A stretch of 64,000 nt of DNA, from contig WSYJ01000060.1 of assembly GCA_020186115.1 (NCBI GenBank), positions 930,001 to 994,000 of the forward strand, in the 5' to 3' direction. The stretch comes from Histomonas meleagridis. Taxonomy: Eukaryota > Parabasalia > Tritrichomonadida > Dientamoebidae. The stretch's first letter is position 1; each line of letters opens with the position of its first letter. The position numbers and the translations under genes are program-made. Positions 9,501 through 24,500 of this stretch are shown here, one piece after another. Below the pieces are notes generated by a model. It ran no database searches. It was not told where the DNA came from and was given only the letters and a program-made list of their open reading frames with translations.

Positions 9501-12500
9501 ACAATGGAAGTTATGATAGTGAATATGAATATAATGAAGAAGAAAGTGAAATTTCAACACAAGATTTAAATGAATCAAATGTTAATGAAGATGAACCTCA
9601 ACACGATTCATCAACTATAAAATCTCAAGAATATGAACCATCAGATGAAATTGTTAATCTTACATATGAGTATTTTTCACAAAATAAAATGAATATTTCA
9701 CAACTTGCTTTTTTATGCAAAGCTGTATCAAAATATTCAAAAACAATTCCAAAAGAATTTGTTAGCCCCGAAGAAATCATCAAATTTTCAGTTCAAATGT
9801 TAAATCGAACAGAAGATTTTCAACTCAATGAAACCATTAGAGAATATTTAATTCATGAATTAAAAGAATCTGATGATAATCAGTTCTTTTTTAAAAATTC
9901 TAAACCTCTTAGTGAATTTATAGCGAAAATATATGCAGCATCACTTATTGGTTTACCTGTATGTGTTTCAGGTCCTACAGGTGCAGGTAAAACATCAGCT
10001 GCAAGAGCATTTTCTAAAATTCGTCCAATTAAATCCGAAAGAGAAAATGGATTTCAAATGCATTCATTTCATTCAGGGACTAAGCCAAGTCATTTTTATG
10101 GTACAACTACAATTAAAAAAGGGAAAGTTTATTTTTATGATGGACCATTAACTTTATCAATGATGGAAGGTTTAACATTTATTGCAGATGAAATGAATTT
10201 ATCCTCATCAGAATGTATGAAATCACTAGCACCAGCTCTTGAACCAAGTAAAGGAAAGAGAATATTTATATCAGGAGTTGGAGAATCTATACCTTTTAAT
10301 GAAGAATTCTTCTTTATTGCATGTCAAAATGAACTTGGTACTATTGGTCGCAATGCAATTCCAGATTCTATTTCATCTAGATTTAGATATTTTACATATC
10401 CAAAACAAGAAAAGGAAGATATTTCAAATATTTGTGTTGAAATCTTAAATAGTTGTTATAAAGATGCGAAACCTACATTAATTAATGAAGAAAATGCAAA
10501 ACGTATTGGTGAATATATGATTGAATTAAATAAATTAAAACAAAATATTATCCCACAATGGTCACTTCGTGATATTACTAAATTATTTATTCGTATTCAT
10601 CGACAAGATATGAATCCAGAAAATTATTATCAAAATTTAACATTTTATCATCATATTTTATTTTATACATTATCACCAGTTAGTGATATTGAAATAGATA
10701 AAATAATAGATGATATATTAAACTTGATTGTTGGCGAATTTTCAATTAAAGATAAGCGTCAAGAATTAAAGAATTGTTATATATCAAAACCTACAATAAC
10801 TAAAATAAATGGAGAATCATTTATTATGAAAGGAAATACGGGAATTTCATTTGAAGTATTTCCTTCAAAAATGAAAACCGAAAGTTTAACTAAAAAGCAT
10901 AAATCTTTATTAAATTGTGCTTTTAAATTATTATTATCTGATATAACAGAGCCAATATTATTAATGGGTAATTCAGGATTTAAGACATTTTTAGCACAAC
11001 AATTTTTAATGGAAGCCAAAGTAATTACATTAAATCAAGAAACAACAATATCACAATTACTTGGATCATCCAGCTTCTTTACAGATATTGAATCAAGATT
11101 ATTTTATTTAGAAAATATATGTAAAATATGTCAAATAAATAAATATCAAGAACTTAAAAATAAATTATTAAATAAAACACTTAAAGAAAAAGATATTACA
11201 GATCTTATAAAAGATATAATGAATATTATACCAAAATCATTTAAATATGCAGTTAATCATTTAATTAAAAAGCTTTTTGCAAAAGAAAAGGAAAACAATT
11301 GTGTTATTTCAAACATTACACTTGAATTTAGACCAGGATTATTTTTAACAGCAATCCTTGAAAGGAAATCACTAATATTAAAAAATTTATCTAATCTTCC
11401 AACAATTGTTTTAGAAAGATTTAACGAATTATTATCAGGGAATCATAATTTAACATTAAATGAAGATATTCACAACACATTTACGAGTAAAAAAAACAAA
11501 GAAATAACAGATTTTAATCAAAGTTTTCGAATTATTGCTACATGTCCAGCGAATTCCCCAGTTAAACTCTCAGAAGCAGTATTATCACGTTTTACAGTTA
11601 TTTCAGTTCCAGAATATCAACAGAAAGAACAAAAATCAGTTCTTAAAAATTACATAAGAATCAATAAATTAAAATGTAGTGATCTAGAAATTGATTTTAT
11701 ACAAGACATTTCTACTGAATTTGAAGAAAAATTCCAAAAGCAATTTACATTTCCTCAAATGCTTAAAGCTATAGAAATGTTAAATAAATTTCCTCATGAA
11801 ACAAATTCTTCTAAAGTATCAATTAATCTTGGATTGATTATTTATCGTTTATGTTCAGGTTTACTAGAGCATCAAAAACAAAGGGAAAAACTTTTCGAAT
11901 TATTTAAATTAAAGATAAAATTACCAGAATTATTAGAAGATTTTAATGAAAATCCATTTATTTTATGCGAAGAGAATGGATATCAAGGATTAAAATCGAA
12001 AATTACAGGATTATTTATTAAAAGTACGAACAATCGAAATATTGAATTTACCGGCAAATTTACAGAAATGCTTGATGTTTTACAGTTAGGGATATTTACA
12101 CATATTCCAGTCATATTTGAAGGCCAACCAGGTCAAGGTAAAGAAACAGCGATTAATTATATTGGAAATAGTTTAGGTTATGAAGTTGTTAATATAATTA
12201 TTTCACAATCTACAAAAGTTGATGATTTATTAGGAAGAATAACTATTAATAGAGATAACGAAAACAAAATTCATGTTAATATGATTGAAACCAAACTTGT
12301 TAAAGCTATAAAATCAAATGAAACAAAAATTATTATAGTATTTCATAATATAAATAATGCATCACCAGCAGTATTAGAATTAATGGTAAATATTTTTGAT
12401 ACGAATCAGAAACATGTTTTATTACCAAATGGCACAACTATCGATAAAGGAGAAATGAATCTTATAGCTATTTTTGATCCACAAAACGGATTTTCTAATC

Positions 12501-15500
12501 GTTATAGATTACCTTCATCACTTATTATTTCATCGATTTATCATATTGTTTTCAATCCAACAAAAGAAGATATTTCTAATATTATTGCGAAACAATTTTC
12601 AACATATCAATTTTGTAATGAAGCATCTAAATTCTATGAATATTTTTTGAAAACGAATCGCATATGTAATAAATTTAATTTAAATCAAAACTTAACATTG
12701 AATGATATATCAAAATATATTTTATTTAGGAATATTACATATAAATGTTTTAAAAAAATAATTATATCACAAATGATATTTGCATATCGTTTTACACAAG
12801 AAGAAGATATTCAACAAGTTTTAACATCACTTCAAATGAAAGATATGAAATTTAATCCTGTTTTTAAATATGATTCAAATGAATTAATAATTTGTTTAAC
12901 AGGAGATAATAAGCATGTGATTAAAATTCCAATAGAAACAAAGAATATTAATCAAGAAGAAATTCAAGCAAATATTAAAAGTCTTACATTAGCACAAAAA
13001 CATTGTTTATTATTTTTAGCATTTTCTTATCTTACAAATCGTGCATGTGTTATACAAGGAAATACTGCATCAGGTAAATCACATATTGTTCGATTATTTA
13101 CTAAAATGATTGGAAGGAAATTAAATGTATATCAAATGAATGCTGACACAGGAATTTCTGCATTAATAGGTCAATCTATTCTTGATAATTCTTTAACAAG
13201 GGAGGATATTCATTTATTAAAACAAACAATTGCGAAACTTTCTGAATTTGATCAATTTAAAGAATATATTGAGGAAAACATTAATGAAAATCCTAAATAT
13301 TGGACACCAAAAATTTTCAAAGATCTTCTTGAATTAATTAAAAAAAATTCATTAAAAGATTTTGATGAATATAAGCAAAACTTTATTCAAACAGCAGTAA
13401 GAGATATTAAAAATGTTATTCAACCAGCAAATAGATTTCATCATGTTGATTCTACTATTGTTAAAGCTATTCAAAATGGCGAAATAATTTTAATTGATGG
13501 AATAGAATCTGCACCAACTGTTATCGCAGAAAAAATTTCTTCTTTATGTGGTGATGATCCAGAACTTAATCTATATGAATGTGGACAAGATTATTATTTC
13601 ACAAAGAATGGAAAACCTAATTCAAAGCCAATTCATAAAGATTTTCGTTTAATTATAATCTATAATCCAACATCAACGAATGAAAATAAAATGATTGATC
13701 AATCTTTCTTAAATAAATGTGTTTCATTTACACTTCCACAAATTGATTCAAGAGAAGAATATTCAGCACAAATTTTATATGGTTCTTTAGTTAAAAATTT
13801 ATATCCAGAACTTTCTATTCAAATTGGAGCAAGAATGGCACTTATGCATTCATTTGCAAAACATGTAAGTGATAATAATCGTGATTTATTTGCAGGAGAT
13901 ATTACATTTACAGGTAGAACATTAAAATATATTATATTAAATTTCATTCAACAACAAAAAGAAAATAAAGAAAATTATATTAGAGATATTTATCTTCCGA
14001 TTTGTAAATCAATAAAAATTTATTGTAATTCTCTTATTGATCAAGGAGATAAAAGACTACAATTTCAAAATGATTTAATAGATTATTTTGCAAATAATCC
14101 ATCACAAAATTTAATTAAATCTATAGATTCATCAAATTTAAAAGAGCGTTGTAAAGAAATTCTTGAATTTATCCGCCAAATTCAAATGTATATTCGAAAC
14201 AAAACACCATTTGATAATTTCTTATTTAATAATTTTGTTAAAAATTGTAAATTTATTCAAATAAATGATATTGAATCAATTCAAAAACACATAAAGAAAA
14301 CAATAGAAATGATAAATAATTTTATCAATAAGAAACAAATTAGAAAAGATGAAACCAAATTATATTGTGGAAAGTTTTATCTAATTAATATAATTTACAA
14401 AATATTTGAAGAAATAATGGAAGGATTCAAGCAAATCAGGGTTCAAACCATTTCAAATTATAAACTTCAAGATGAAGATTTACTTTCATATGAAAGTATT
14501 CAAAAACCAATTTTAAGATTTCATTTATTAACAAAACTTGTTGAAGAAGATTCATATTTCACGAAATATATTCCATTTGAATTAATTAGAAAAGGTATGT
14601 TTAATATTATTAATATTATTGATGAGATGGCAAATGAACAAAAACTTGAAACATTTGATAAATTTATTTCTAATTTAAAGAAGAATAAGAAATTAATACC
14701 TACAATTGAAAGTATTTTCCCATACAATAAGTTTATTTCTACATCTTTTCAATATATTTGCTATTGGTTACCATTAATCAGAATATTACATGAAAAAAAG
14801 ATACATTTTTCAATCGAAATTAAAGGAAAAACATATAAATTTAATTATAAGAATTTAAAAAATAAAATTAACCCAATTTTTGTATTTAATGAAGAGAATT
14901 CTTTATTGCTTTCACCACAAACAAAAATCAATTATGGTAAAAAATATATATCACTCATAAATAATAATAATAATATTGGATCAGATCTTTATGAAAAATT
15001 AAATCAAGCAACATATATGTTATGCAAAGAATTTAGTTTAAATCAACTTAGAATGAATGAGGATAATATTAAAGAATCAGCAAATAAATATATCAAAAGT
15101 GGAGCAGAAAATCCTCGAAAGAATCAATTTGGAAGTTTATCATTATTATTCAATTTGTATTTTAAAAAACATCAACAAACACCAATGATAAGTAAATTAT
15201 GGACTTTGATTTATACATTTTCATCAGAAGATATACAAAAATTGATAAAATATCTTCACCCACTTGAATCAGAAATACTTAATGATCTTTCAATAATATT
15301 AAGTAAAATCGAAACGTATGAAAATTTAAATAAAATAATTGACTTTACAAAATCACTTATTTCATTTGGAAGTCCAAATTCAATTTTATGGAGAATTAAA
15401 ATTAATTTTTATGAACATAGACAAATTATGAATGAAACAGATGCAAAAAATGAAATTTCACAAATCGAAAACGAGATAAAGATTATTAACAATGTTGATA

Positions 15501-18500
15501 AAACATTTTGGAATCCAAATGATTATATACAACTTTTAGAAAAATCAAAGATTCCATTAAAAGAATTGATTATTCAATTTTGTAAAGATGATGAAAAAAA
15601 ATTAATTAGAAGTAATATTGAAAGTCTTAGTGAAAAGCTTAAAGATATTGAAATTCAAAATCGAGAAATCAAATCAATAAAAGATCAAATAATTACAAGA
15701 CTTATTAATGTTTCTGATCAAAATATAACAGAGAAATATTATAAATTATGTGAACGAATGGTAAACAAACTTTTAGAATATATTAAACATGGTGAATCAC
15801 TTAACTTTCATTCTATTGAATGGCCAACATATACACCATTAGGATCAACAAATGGAACAAACACAAGGCAAATGAAAATTTATGAAAATATTGTATGGTA
15901 TTCTAAAATCCACAGGAAATTTATGGAAATTATTGATGTAAATAATTCCAATATATTTGAAACAATAATGGATTTAAATGAATTTCCAGAAATGGAATCT
16001 GTTCATAAATATTTAATTAGTTGCATATTCAATAATCCAAATTCCAATGGAAATATGAAAGATACTGATTTTGATATAATAAGCTCTACATTAAATGCTG
16101 CATTTCTATATAAAATGCATCAAGATAATGTAGACTCAGAAATCCTTAAGCTTGATAAAATATTAAATGATCTTGCAAATAGAAACGAAGTCACAGAAGG
16201 TGAAATTAAATGGGCTCATGACATTGGAAGAAAAACTGAAATTAACTTTGAAATTATTTTACCAAAATTTAAACCTATGGATCTTATTTTTATGTTTATT
16301 AACTTCATCAATGAAAATGAAGTACAAAATGGTTTATTTATACAAAATTGTAATAAAAACGAAATAATTGATTCATTAAAATTCATTCGCCATCAAAATT
16401 TCAGGAAATTTTCCAAATGTGCTATCGAGGTTGCTAAATCAATATATCGTAATTTATATGATTTTAACTTCCAAGCACCAAATGATATTTTCGAATTTAA
16501 AGAATCAATTCGAGAAAAAGTAGCAGACAGAAAAGACTCAGAACAAGAACTTCTTTCATCCATTTTATATATGTTTGAAATTGCAGAAAGATTTGATAAC
16601 ATTCAAGAATATCAACTTGAGTTTCCTGATATTATATTTCTTGAAGATAATTGGATGAAGAATAAAGAATATATTAATAAGAATCCATCATTAATTTATT
16701 GGTTATGCAGAAATCAAAAATGTGCAAAACAACTTCAAAAGCTTTATTCATCTCAAATTAACAAAATTAAATCACAAAAAAATAAAATGCCATTTTGGAT
16801 TTTTGTTTTAAGACTTATCTCTCCAATTAATATAATTTCTTTAGATTTCAACAATCCAACAACAACAAACAAAATCATTAGTGAAGAATTACATAAATCA
16901 ATATTAAAAAAAATAAAAGAAAGATTAAATAATCAGGAAATTGGAACTAAATGGCTAAATCTTTTGCTATCAGCAGTACCTCATGAATTTATTGATCAAG
17001 ATATAGGATTACTTTATAGTTTATGGCGTTCTTTATCAGAAGATAATATCAAATTAAATGAAGTTTTAAATCAACAAAAACATAACATAATTAAAGAGTT
17101 TATTAATGAAATTGTAAATTTGACTTTTGATAATAATATTAATGATATTATTAATTCAAAAACGAATTCTAAAAATGAAACATTAAAATTTATAATCGAT
17201 CCAAATAAATATGTTAAAGAAAAAATTAAGATAAATACAATAAATAAATTTAAGGAGATTAAAACTAAAGAACCATCAATTAAACTATTAGAATTTCTTG
17301 AAGTGCAAAAAAGTGATTTCCCTAAATTTGTTGAAAGTTTTACTCAGACTATTGCTGAAGCATTGAATAATATAAAGAAAGAACACTATGAAAATGAAAG
17401 AAATAAAAAAATCAAAGAATTAAAAAAAAAGGTATCAAGTTATGAGAAATTATTTAATATGCCAGACGATAAAATATTACAAACAAACATAGATAAAGCA
17501 TATCAAGCAATTAAAGGATACAATAAATTATTTGATAAAAGTTCTTCAAATAAAAAAACATTAATTAAGACTATTCCATGTCACACTGATCTGTTAGATA
17601 TCCCATCAGAATATTATCCAATTGCTGAAAATATTAATTATGAGGAATTCTTTCCTAATGAATCTTTCAAACAATTTGACCCCCAAATTTTTATAGGTTC
17701 TTACAATTGCTGTGAATTTACAAAACTTCTCGTAGAATTTAAACAAAAAATGAGATCTATAAAAGATTTATTTAATGCTTTTGAAAATTTAGAAAATTTG
17801 AACGAAACTATTTTAGCTATTCCAAGAGAATTGTATAAATCTATAAAAGCACTCCAAAATTCAAATGTCATCATTTTAGATTCGTCAAATTATAAAGCTG
17901 AAATCCAGACTGAAATTAGCAAACTTAACGAAACATTAGATCAATTTCTTGGTTATATTGATAATTTTATAAATATTATCAATGATGTTGAAAAATATTG
18001 GAATGATGTTTATCAAAATAAATTACCGAAAATGTTTTCTATTCTTTATAATATTCCATTTCCATCATTAATATCAGAGAAAAATATTCCATCATTTCGA
18101 AATATTGCTGATTCTAACTTCTTTTCTATTCCCATTTTAAGTGTTTCTTCGAATAATAAAATTATCTGTTGTTTTAAGTCGCTTAATTGTCCAATTGGCC
18201 CAATAATACCATCATTGTATGAAGAAAAAATTTTCATTAATTTTATTTCATTTATTGATAAATCATTTTCAATTAATGTTATAACTAATCAAGAAGAATA
18301 TTCAGATATTTTCAACGCTAATTATAATATTAAACGAGGAGAAGTCGTTCATCTTCCAGTACCATTTCCTTCACTTATAAACAATGATAAAACAGAAATC
18401 GAAATTCAAACTGAAATTCATTTTACATCGCAAACATATAATGAATTAATTCTTCCATGTAAATTTAATTTTATTCTTGTTCCATTATCATTACTTATTA

Positions 18501-21500
18501 AATGTGAAGAATATGATTTATCATATAAAGATGGAAGATATCAATTATGTTGTCAAGAAGCTTTAACAAATTCAACGATTACATTTAAATTCAAAAATTA
18601 TTATCTTGAAGAAAAAATGAATTATGAAACAAATATAGAAAGTCTCGAAGGTAATACATCTGATAAACCACAAATAGAACCAAATGAAGATCAAGTAACG
18701 ATTAAGCTTCCTTCAGCATCTAAAATGTCTCGATTCCATTGTAATTTTTATTTGAAATTTTCAGCAAATTTAGAGATTTGTATTCATATGGATTTATTGC
18801 TGGTTCCATTTGATTTCAAATTCGAAATTTATGATTTTTCAAACAAGAAGTTTGCTGATAAAGAATTGATCTTATATTATTCTGAAGAAGTTAAAGAATT
18901 TCAATTACGTTGCAGAATTTTAAGTAAACTTTGGATTGGAAAGCAAAATGGGAATTTTGATTGTAATTTACCATATGGCACCAACATTCCCGTAATCCCA
19001 GAAATATTTATTCAACAAAAATTTGATTTTGACATAATAATAAAAATAGATCCACAAAATCTAAACAATGTTAATTCTAATTCAAATTGTAAATATTATA
19101 TTATGATAGAATCACGTAACATGAAAAAAATGATATACGTAAAATTCCAAGAAGCACCAAAAAGTGTTCTCTACTCTAAAGATTCAAGAAATACAAAGAA
19201 CATTATACCTTACAACAAAAAATTAGATGAAGATATAATGAAAAGATTTCCTATTTTAGCATTTTATGAAGAAAAATGGGAAAAAATAACAATAAATAAC
19301 CAACTAGATCTCACTAAAGTATCTTGTTTAATTACACCTTTTGGTTTTGAGTTAGAAACAAATCCAAAGATTTCCTACAATGATGATATAATTAACGTTT
19401 CTAAGGGAGAAATCACTTATGTTCATGGATGTAAAGAAGGTTCCTATGAAAAAAATAATGATCCACAATACAAAAGATTCAATCATGATTATTTTCCTAT
19501 AATCGGTTTTGATAAGAAAGAACAATGGTTCCCTGCATTTACAATTTATCCTGAAATTGATCAAGATTTGGATGAATTAGAACCAAAGAATGAAAACATT
19601 GAAAAAGCAACTGAAATATTAACAAAGATAAAAAGTCAATTTGCTGTTAAAAAATACACTGATTTGAAGAATGTTCAATTAAGAAAAAGAGATTTTTCAA
19701 ATTTCATTTTTATGTTAATTCTGAAAACTAGAAAGAAAATGTATAATATATATAACTTAATCAAAATATTACCAAATGAACTTCAAGAAATGTTACAAAA
19801 TCAGAATATGTTTTCAATTCCAAAAGGAATTCAGAAAAAAGATTTAATCTTAAAAGTATATGCATGTAATTATATATTTAAATTTTATAAGATTTTTAAA
19901 GAAAGATACGAAAGTTTAGAAAAAAGAAACTTTATGTTATATCAAGCACCATCAAATGAACAAATTAAAGAAGAAATGCAAAAACTTCGTAATGAGTATT
20001 TTGAAATCAAACAAAGTGCCATAAATAATAGCGATACAATCATTTACAATAGAAATGTGTATATAGAACGTGATTATAATGAAAAGAAACAGTTATTAAC
20101 ACAAATTCCAACTGAAGATTCAAGATCGAAATGTTACCTTCTTACTGAATTTAAGAAACCTGAGAAAAAGGATAATTTCGATGAACGAGATATTATAAAG
20201 CCAATAATAATAAATCAAGACACATCAATTGATTCTAATGAACTTCAAATTGAATTACCAAAAATTTCAATACCAGAAGATTCAAATAATGAAACGATTT
20301 CTTCTTTAATACAATTTTATCAAACATGTACTCAAGGTGCAAAAGTCCTTCCTATTCATATTAGAAACTTAAAGATGTCTTCGAAGACGGTGGATCTTAA
20401 ATCAACACAAGAATATTTTTCAAAATTAACACAAATATATCGCGAACTTCCATTAAAAGATCACTCATTTTTATCACCTTATATAAATGATTTTAGTGAA
20501 TCATTTGAATTAACTACGAGTAAATTAAGTCGAGCAGGTGTTGACTTTAGTCAAATTAATTTACCGCGAAAAGTAATTAAAGCGTCAAGAAGAATATCAA
20601 AAGAATTCATTCAATTACCTCAAAAGAAACCAATTTTCATTGAACAAAGAAATTGGGAAAATACCGAAAAACAGAAATATGATACGAAAGCTATTAATAT
20701 ATTTAATTCAAATGAATTATTTGTTACTGAAACGAAAACACGAACAGAAAGTAAATTTGAAAGTAAATTACTTGATATTCAGGAAAAGAAAGAAAATGAT
20801 AATTCAATTGTATATGAACAACAAAATATTCAAAAATTTAGTGAAATTAATTATAAAAATATTATAAATGAGAATCAAAATGTAATAAATAAAGAAAAAG
20901 AATCTGAAGATATAAACGAAAATAATGAAAATAATGATTCAGGAAAAGATTTTTATATCTATGATAATCAAAAAACCACAAAAGGTGGAATAGAAACTGA
21001 ACAATTTGATGGAATTACTTCACAATTTACTGAAATGGATGGAATTGAAAGGGTAATTAATCGTATGAAAAGTATGGAGAATGAAGAAGATAATGTAATT
21101 CAGAAATCAAATGGATATAATATAAGAAATGAATTATTAATACCGAAATCAAATAATTATACTATAAAAGATCTTATTCAACAAAGTTATTATTTAAGTT
21201 CTTTATTCGTTAAAGTAGCATCAGATTGTACAATTCCATATTCGAATATATGTGCAAATATTTTAGTTGATTGTAGTTCATTTATATCAGATGAAAATAA
21301 AATATTTAATATGTTAATTATTTGTGCATTAACATGTGCACTTTCTTCAATGGAAATTCCATATTCAGTAATTTTAATTGCAGACGAAAGATTTAAATGT
21401 GTTATTAAATCATTTGAAGAAAATCATTCATATATTATATTACAAAGAATTTTAGATTGTATCTTAATTAAACGATATCGAACTAATTTAATTAATTCCG

Positions 21501-24500
21501 TTCAATTTGCTATAGATTCTATTCCAAAATCAATTCTTGAAACAAGACCAAATGTAGCATTTTTCACATTTACTGATGGTATTGATGAAAATCTTGTTCG
21601 GACAAAAGTATGGGCGAAGTTATTATCAAATCCTAATTTTTCATATGGATTTATTTTTATTAAATCGAAACAACTCAAAGGAGAAAACTTAGAATTTATT
21701 GAAGAAAAATGGCATAACTTTGAAAACGAAACGAAAGAATATAAAGCACAATCACTAATCATAGTAACACCAATACAAGCCGAATTTAATGAAGAAATTG
21801 ATAATTCATTATTGAACATGTTTGCTGATGTTATGGAACGTAAAGAAAGTCAACAATTACCTCCTAAGTATAAAGAAATTACACTTGCAGAAATACCAGA
21901 AGATATACCAGAATTAAAAGATATAAATCATTTTGAAAGTCTTTTAAAAAATGTAGATTTTACTAAATTAGAAGGTATTTATTCGGGAAGAACAAATGTT
22001 TTAAATACCGTTAATAATCACGTTAATCAATTAGAAATGTCACATTATCGAAACAAAACTAACAAAATTATTTCAATATCAAAGATGAATGATAAAAAAG
22101 AATTTGAAACATTTCTTCATGATTTTATAGAAATCAAAAGAATTCATAATTCATCATTAGAAACCGTGTTTAAACCAAATAAAGCATCACAATCAGTATT
22201 ATCATCGACAGGTACTGATTTTGATATTACAGCATTAATATTAAATATATTAAATCCTGTTCCAGATCCTTTAATATATTTAGTAGAAAAAGGAGGATTA
22301 AAACGTAATTATGATGTAACCATTATTATTGATCCATCTATTTCATGTTTTAATGAACTTTCTGAAGCTCATACTATACAAACAATTCGAAATCTTTTAT
22401 CAATATTAACAAATATTGATTTACCATGTTTCAATTTAATTATTGCAGGATCACCAGCACCAAACATTTTATGTTCAGGTATTAATACATTTGAAGCATT
22501 AAATATAAAATCACCACTTTGGGAATCTTTATTTTCAATTTTAAAAAATCCTAAAACTAATATCGATTTAGCATCAGCTATTCATACAGCATTTGATTTA
22601 AAAAGATTACAATCTACAGATCATTCAAGTTTATTATTTATCATTACAGATGGATTATATCAACAAAATGAACGAAAATTAATTATTGAAGAAGTTAATT
22701 TATGTGTTCAATATGGTATTAATACAATTGGTATAGGTGTTGGAATATATCCAAAAGGAATTGAAAACTTATTTTCTCAAGTTGTTTATTCACCAAATCC
22801 ATTGTCTTTATTAAGAACAATTGCATCACTTTTTAGTGATGATTCATTAGATAAACTTGATGAAATACGTCTTATTCATGGTTCTGAACCTAATCAAATG
22901 GAAATGCATAAAATAATTGAAGATTTAATACGAAATCAAAATAATTTATCACCGTTTTCAGAACTTAAAAAAGAACTTCATGATATCATACCAACACTTG
23001 ATGCATTTTCTGATTTTTATAATGAAGAAAAAGATGTTGGAAATGCAGAAAAAGGATTTATAAATCCAACAGGACCGAACACCGAAATGTATACAAAAAA
23101 TTTATTGGAAGGACAAAAAATATTAATTGTAATGTTATGGTCAAATGAATTAAGCGGAAAAGAGAAAAAATATGTAAATCCTAAATACATATTTGAGCCG
23201 AAGGATGGTCAAACTGAATGTATTAAAACAGCAGTAGAATATTTTGGTATTGAAATCAAAGTTGTATTAAATTATTATGATGCAATACAAGAATTAACGA
23301 AACAAACTACACAAGGTTTCTGTGATTATTATGCTACATGGGTAATATGTGGGCCGCCATATCCAATTTTACCACAACAAAATAATCCACATGCAGATCC
23401 AAATTTAGTTGGACAATTTATTGATGTATTAATTTTGTATTGGCAAAATGGCGGTTCAATTGTCTTTTGGGCTGAAGGAGATCCACTTCATTATCAAGTA
23501 AATTTATTCCTTCAGAAAGCACGCTTTAAAGAATTAGAAGATAAATGTTCCGAATTAAGAATTGGCGGTGAACATAAAGGAGGAAAAATATTATTTGGTG
23601 ATGAAACAGGGGGATTATCAAAGCCACAATCATTTAATCGAAATCCAAAAGTATTTAAAGAAATTCAAAGATTTCCATTAGCTCATAATCTTGGTAAAAT
23701 ATTTGAAGGAATTACAATTTCATATGTTCAAGATGAAAGTAAGATGAGCCCATTTATTCCATTTTCTAGAGATTCATCTGGTGGAATAAGTTCATTATTT
23801 TATCCAAGTCATGTAACATGTGATTATGGCGATATTATAATTGATTGTGGATTTACAAAATGTTTTACTAAGATGAATAAAGATGGAACATTTAAATACA
23901 TACAAAATATTGCTGGATGGACTGCAAGACCTGAAGTACATTCCAGAGATAAAAATATTAAACCTAAATATTGGCGTCCAAAAGCAGTTATTTATACAGT
24001 TCACGAGGGTATCAAATGGAATGGATTTTCTGATATAATAAAACATCGATTATTTGCAATCGATTGTTCTGGATCTGTTCGCGGAAATATATTTTATCAT
24101 TCAGAACTCCGAAAAATTATCGAAAATGAATATAAACCAGGCGATAAAATATTTATATGGTCAAATTTAGAACATCTTCAAGAAAAAACAAGAAGTCAAA
24201 TGGAAGATTTTATGAATAATAAATATGGTAATGAAGGAACATATTCAGATCTTATTGCAGATATAGTAGTTACTGCAGGTGAAAATTATCATGATCATTT
24301 AATCATTGTTACTGATGGAGAAGTTCCTTTCGAAACTGTACAAGCAGGAGATGAAAAAATGAAAGCAAACAAAATCAAATTTAAACATGTTACCACATAT
24401 TTAATTAACAATAAAAGTAATGAAGTTAATTTATCAGTAGGCGCACCATATAGCAGAAGTTGTCCTAACGAAACATATTTAATTAATGCGCCAGATGTAA

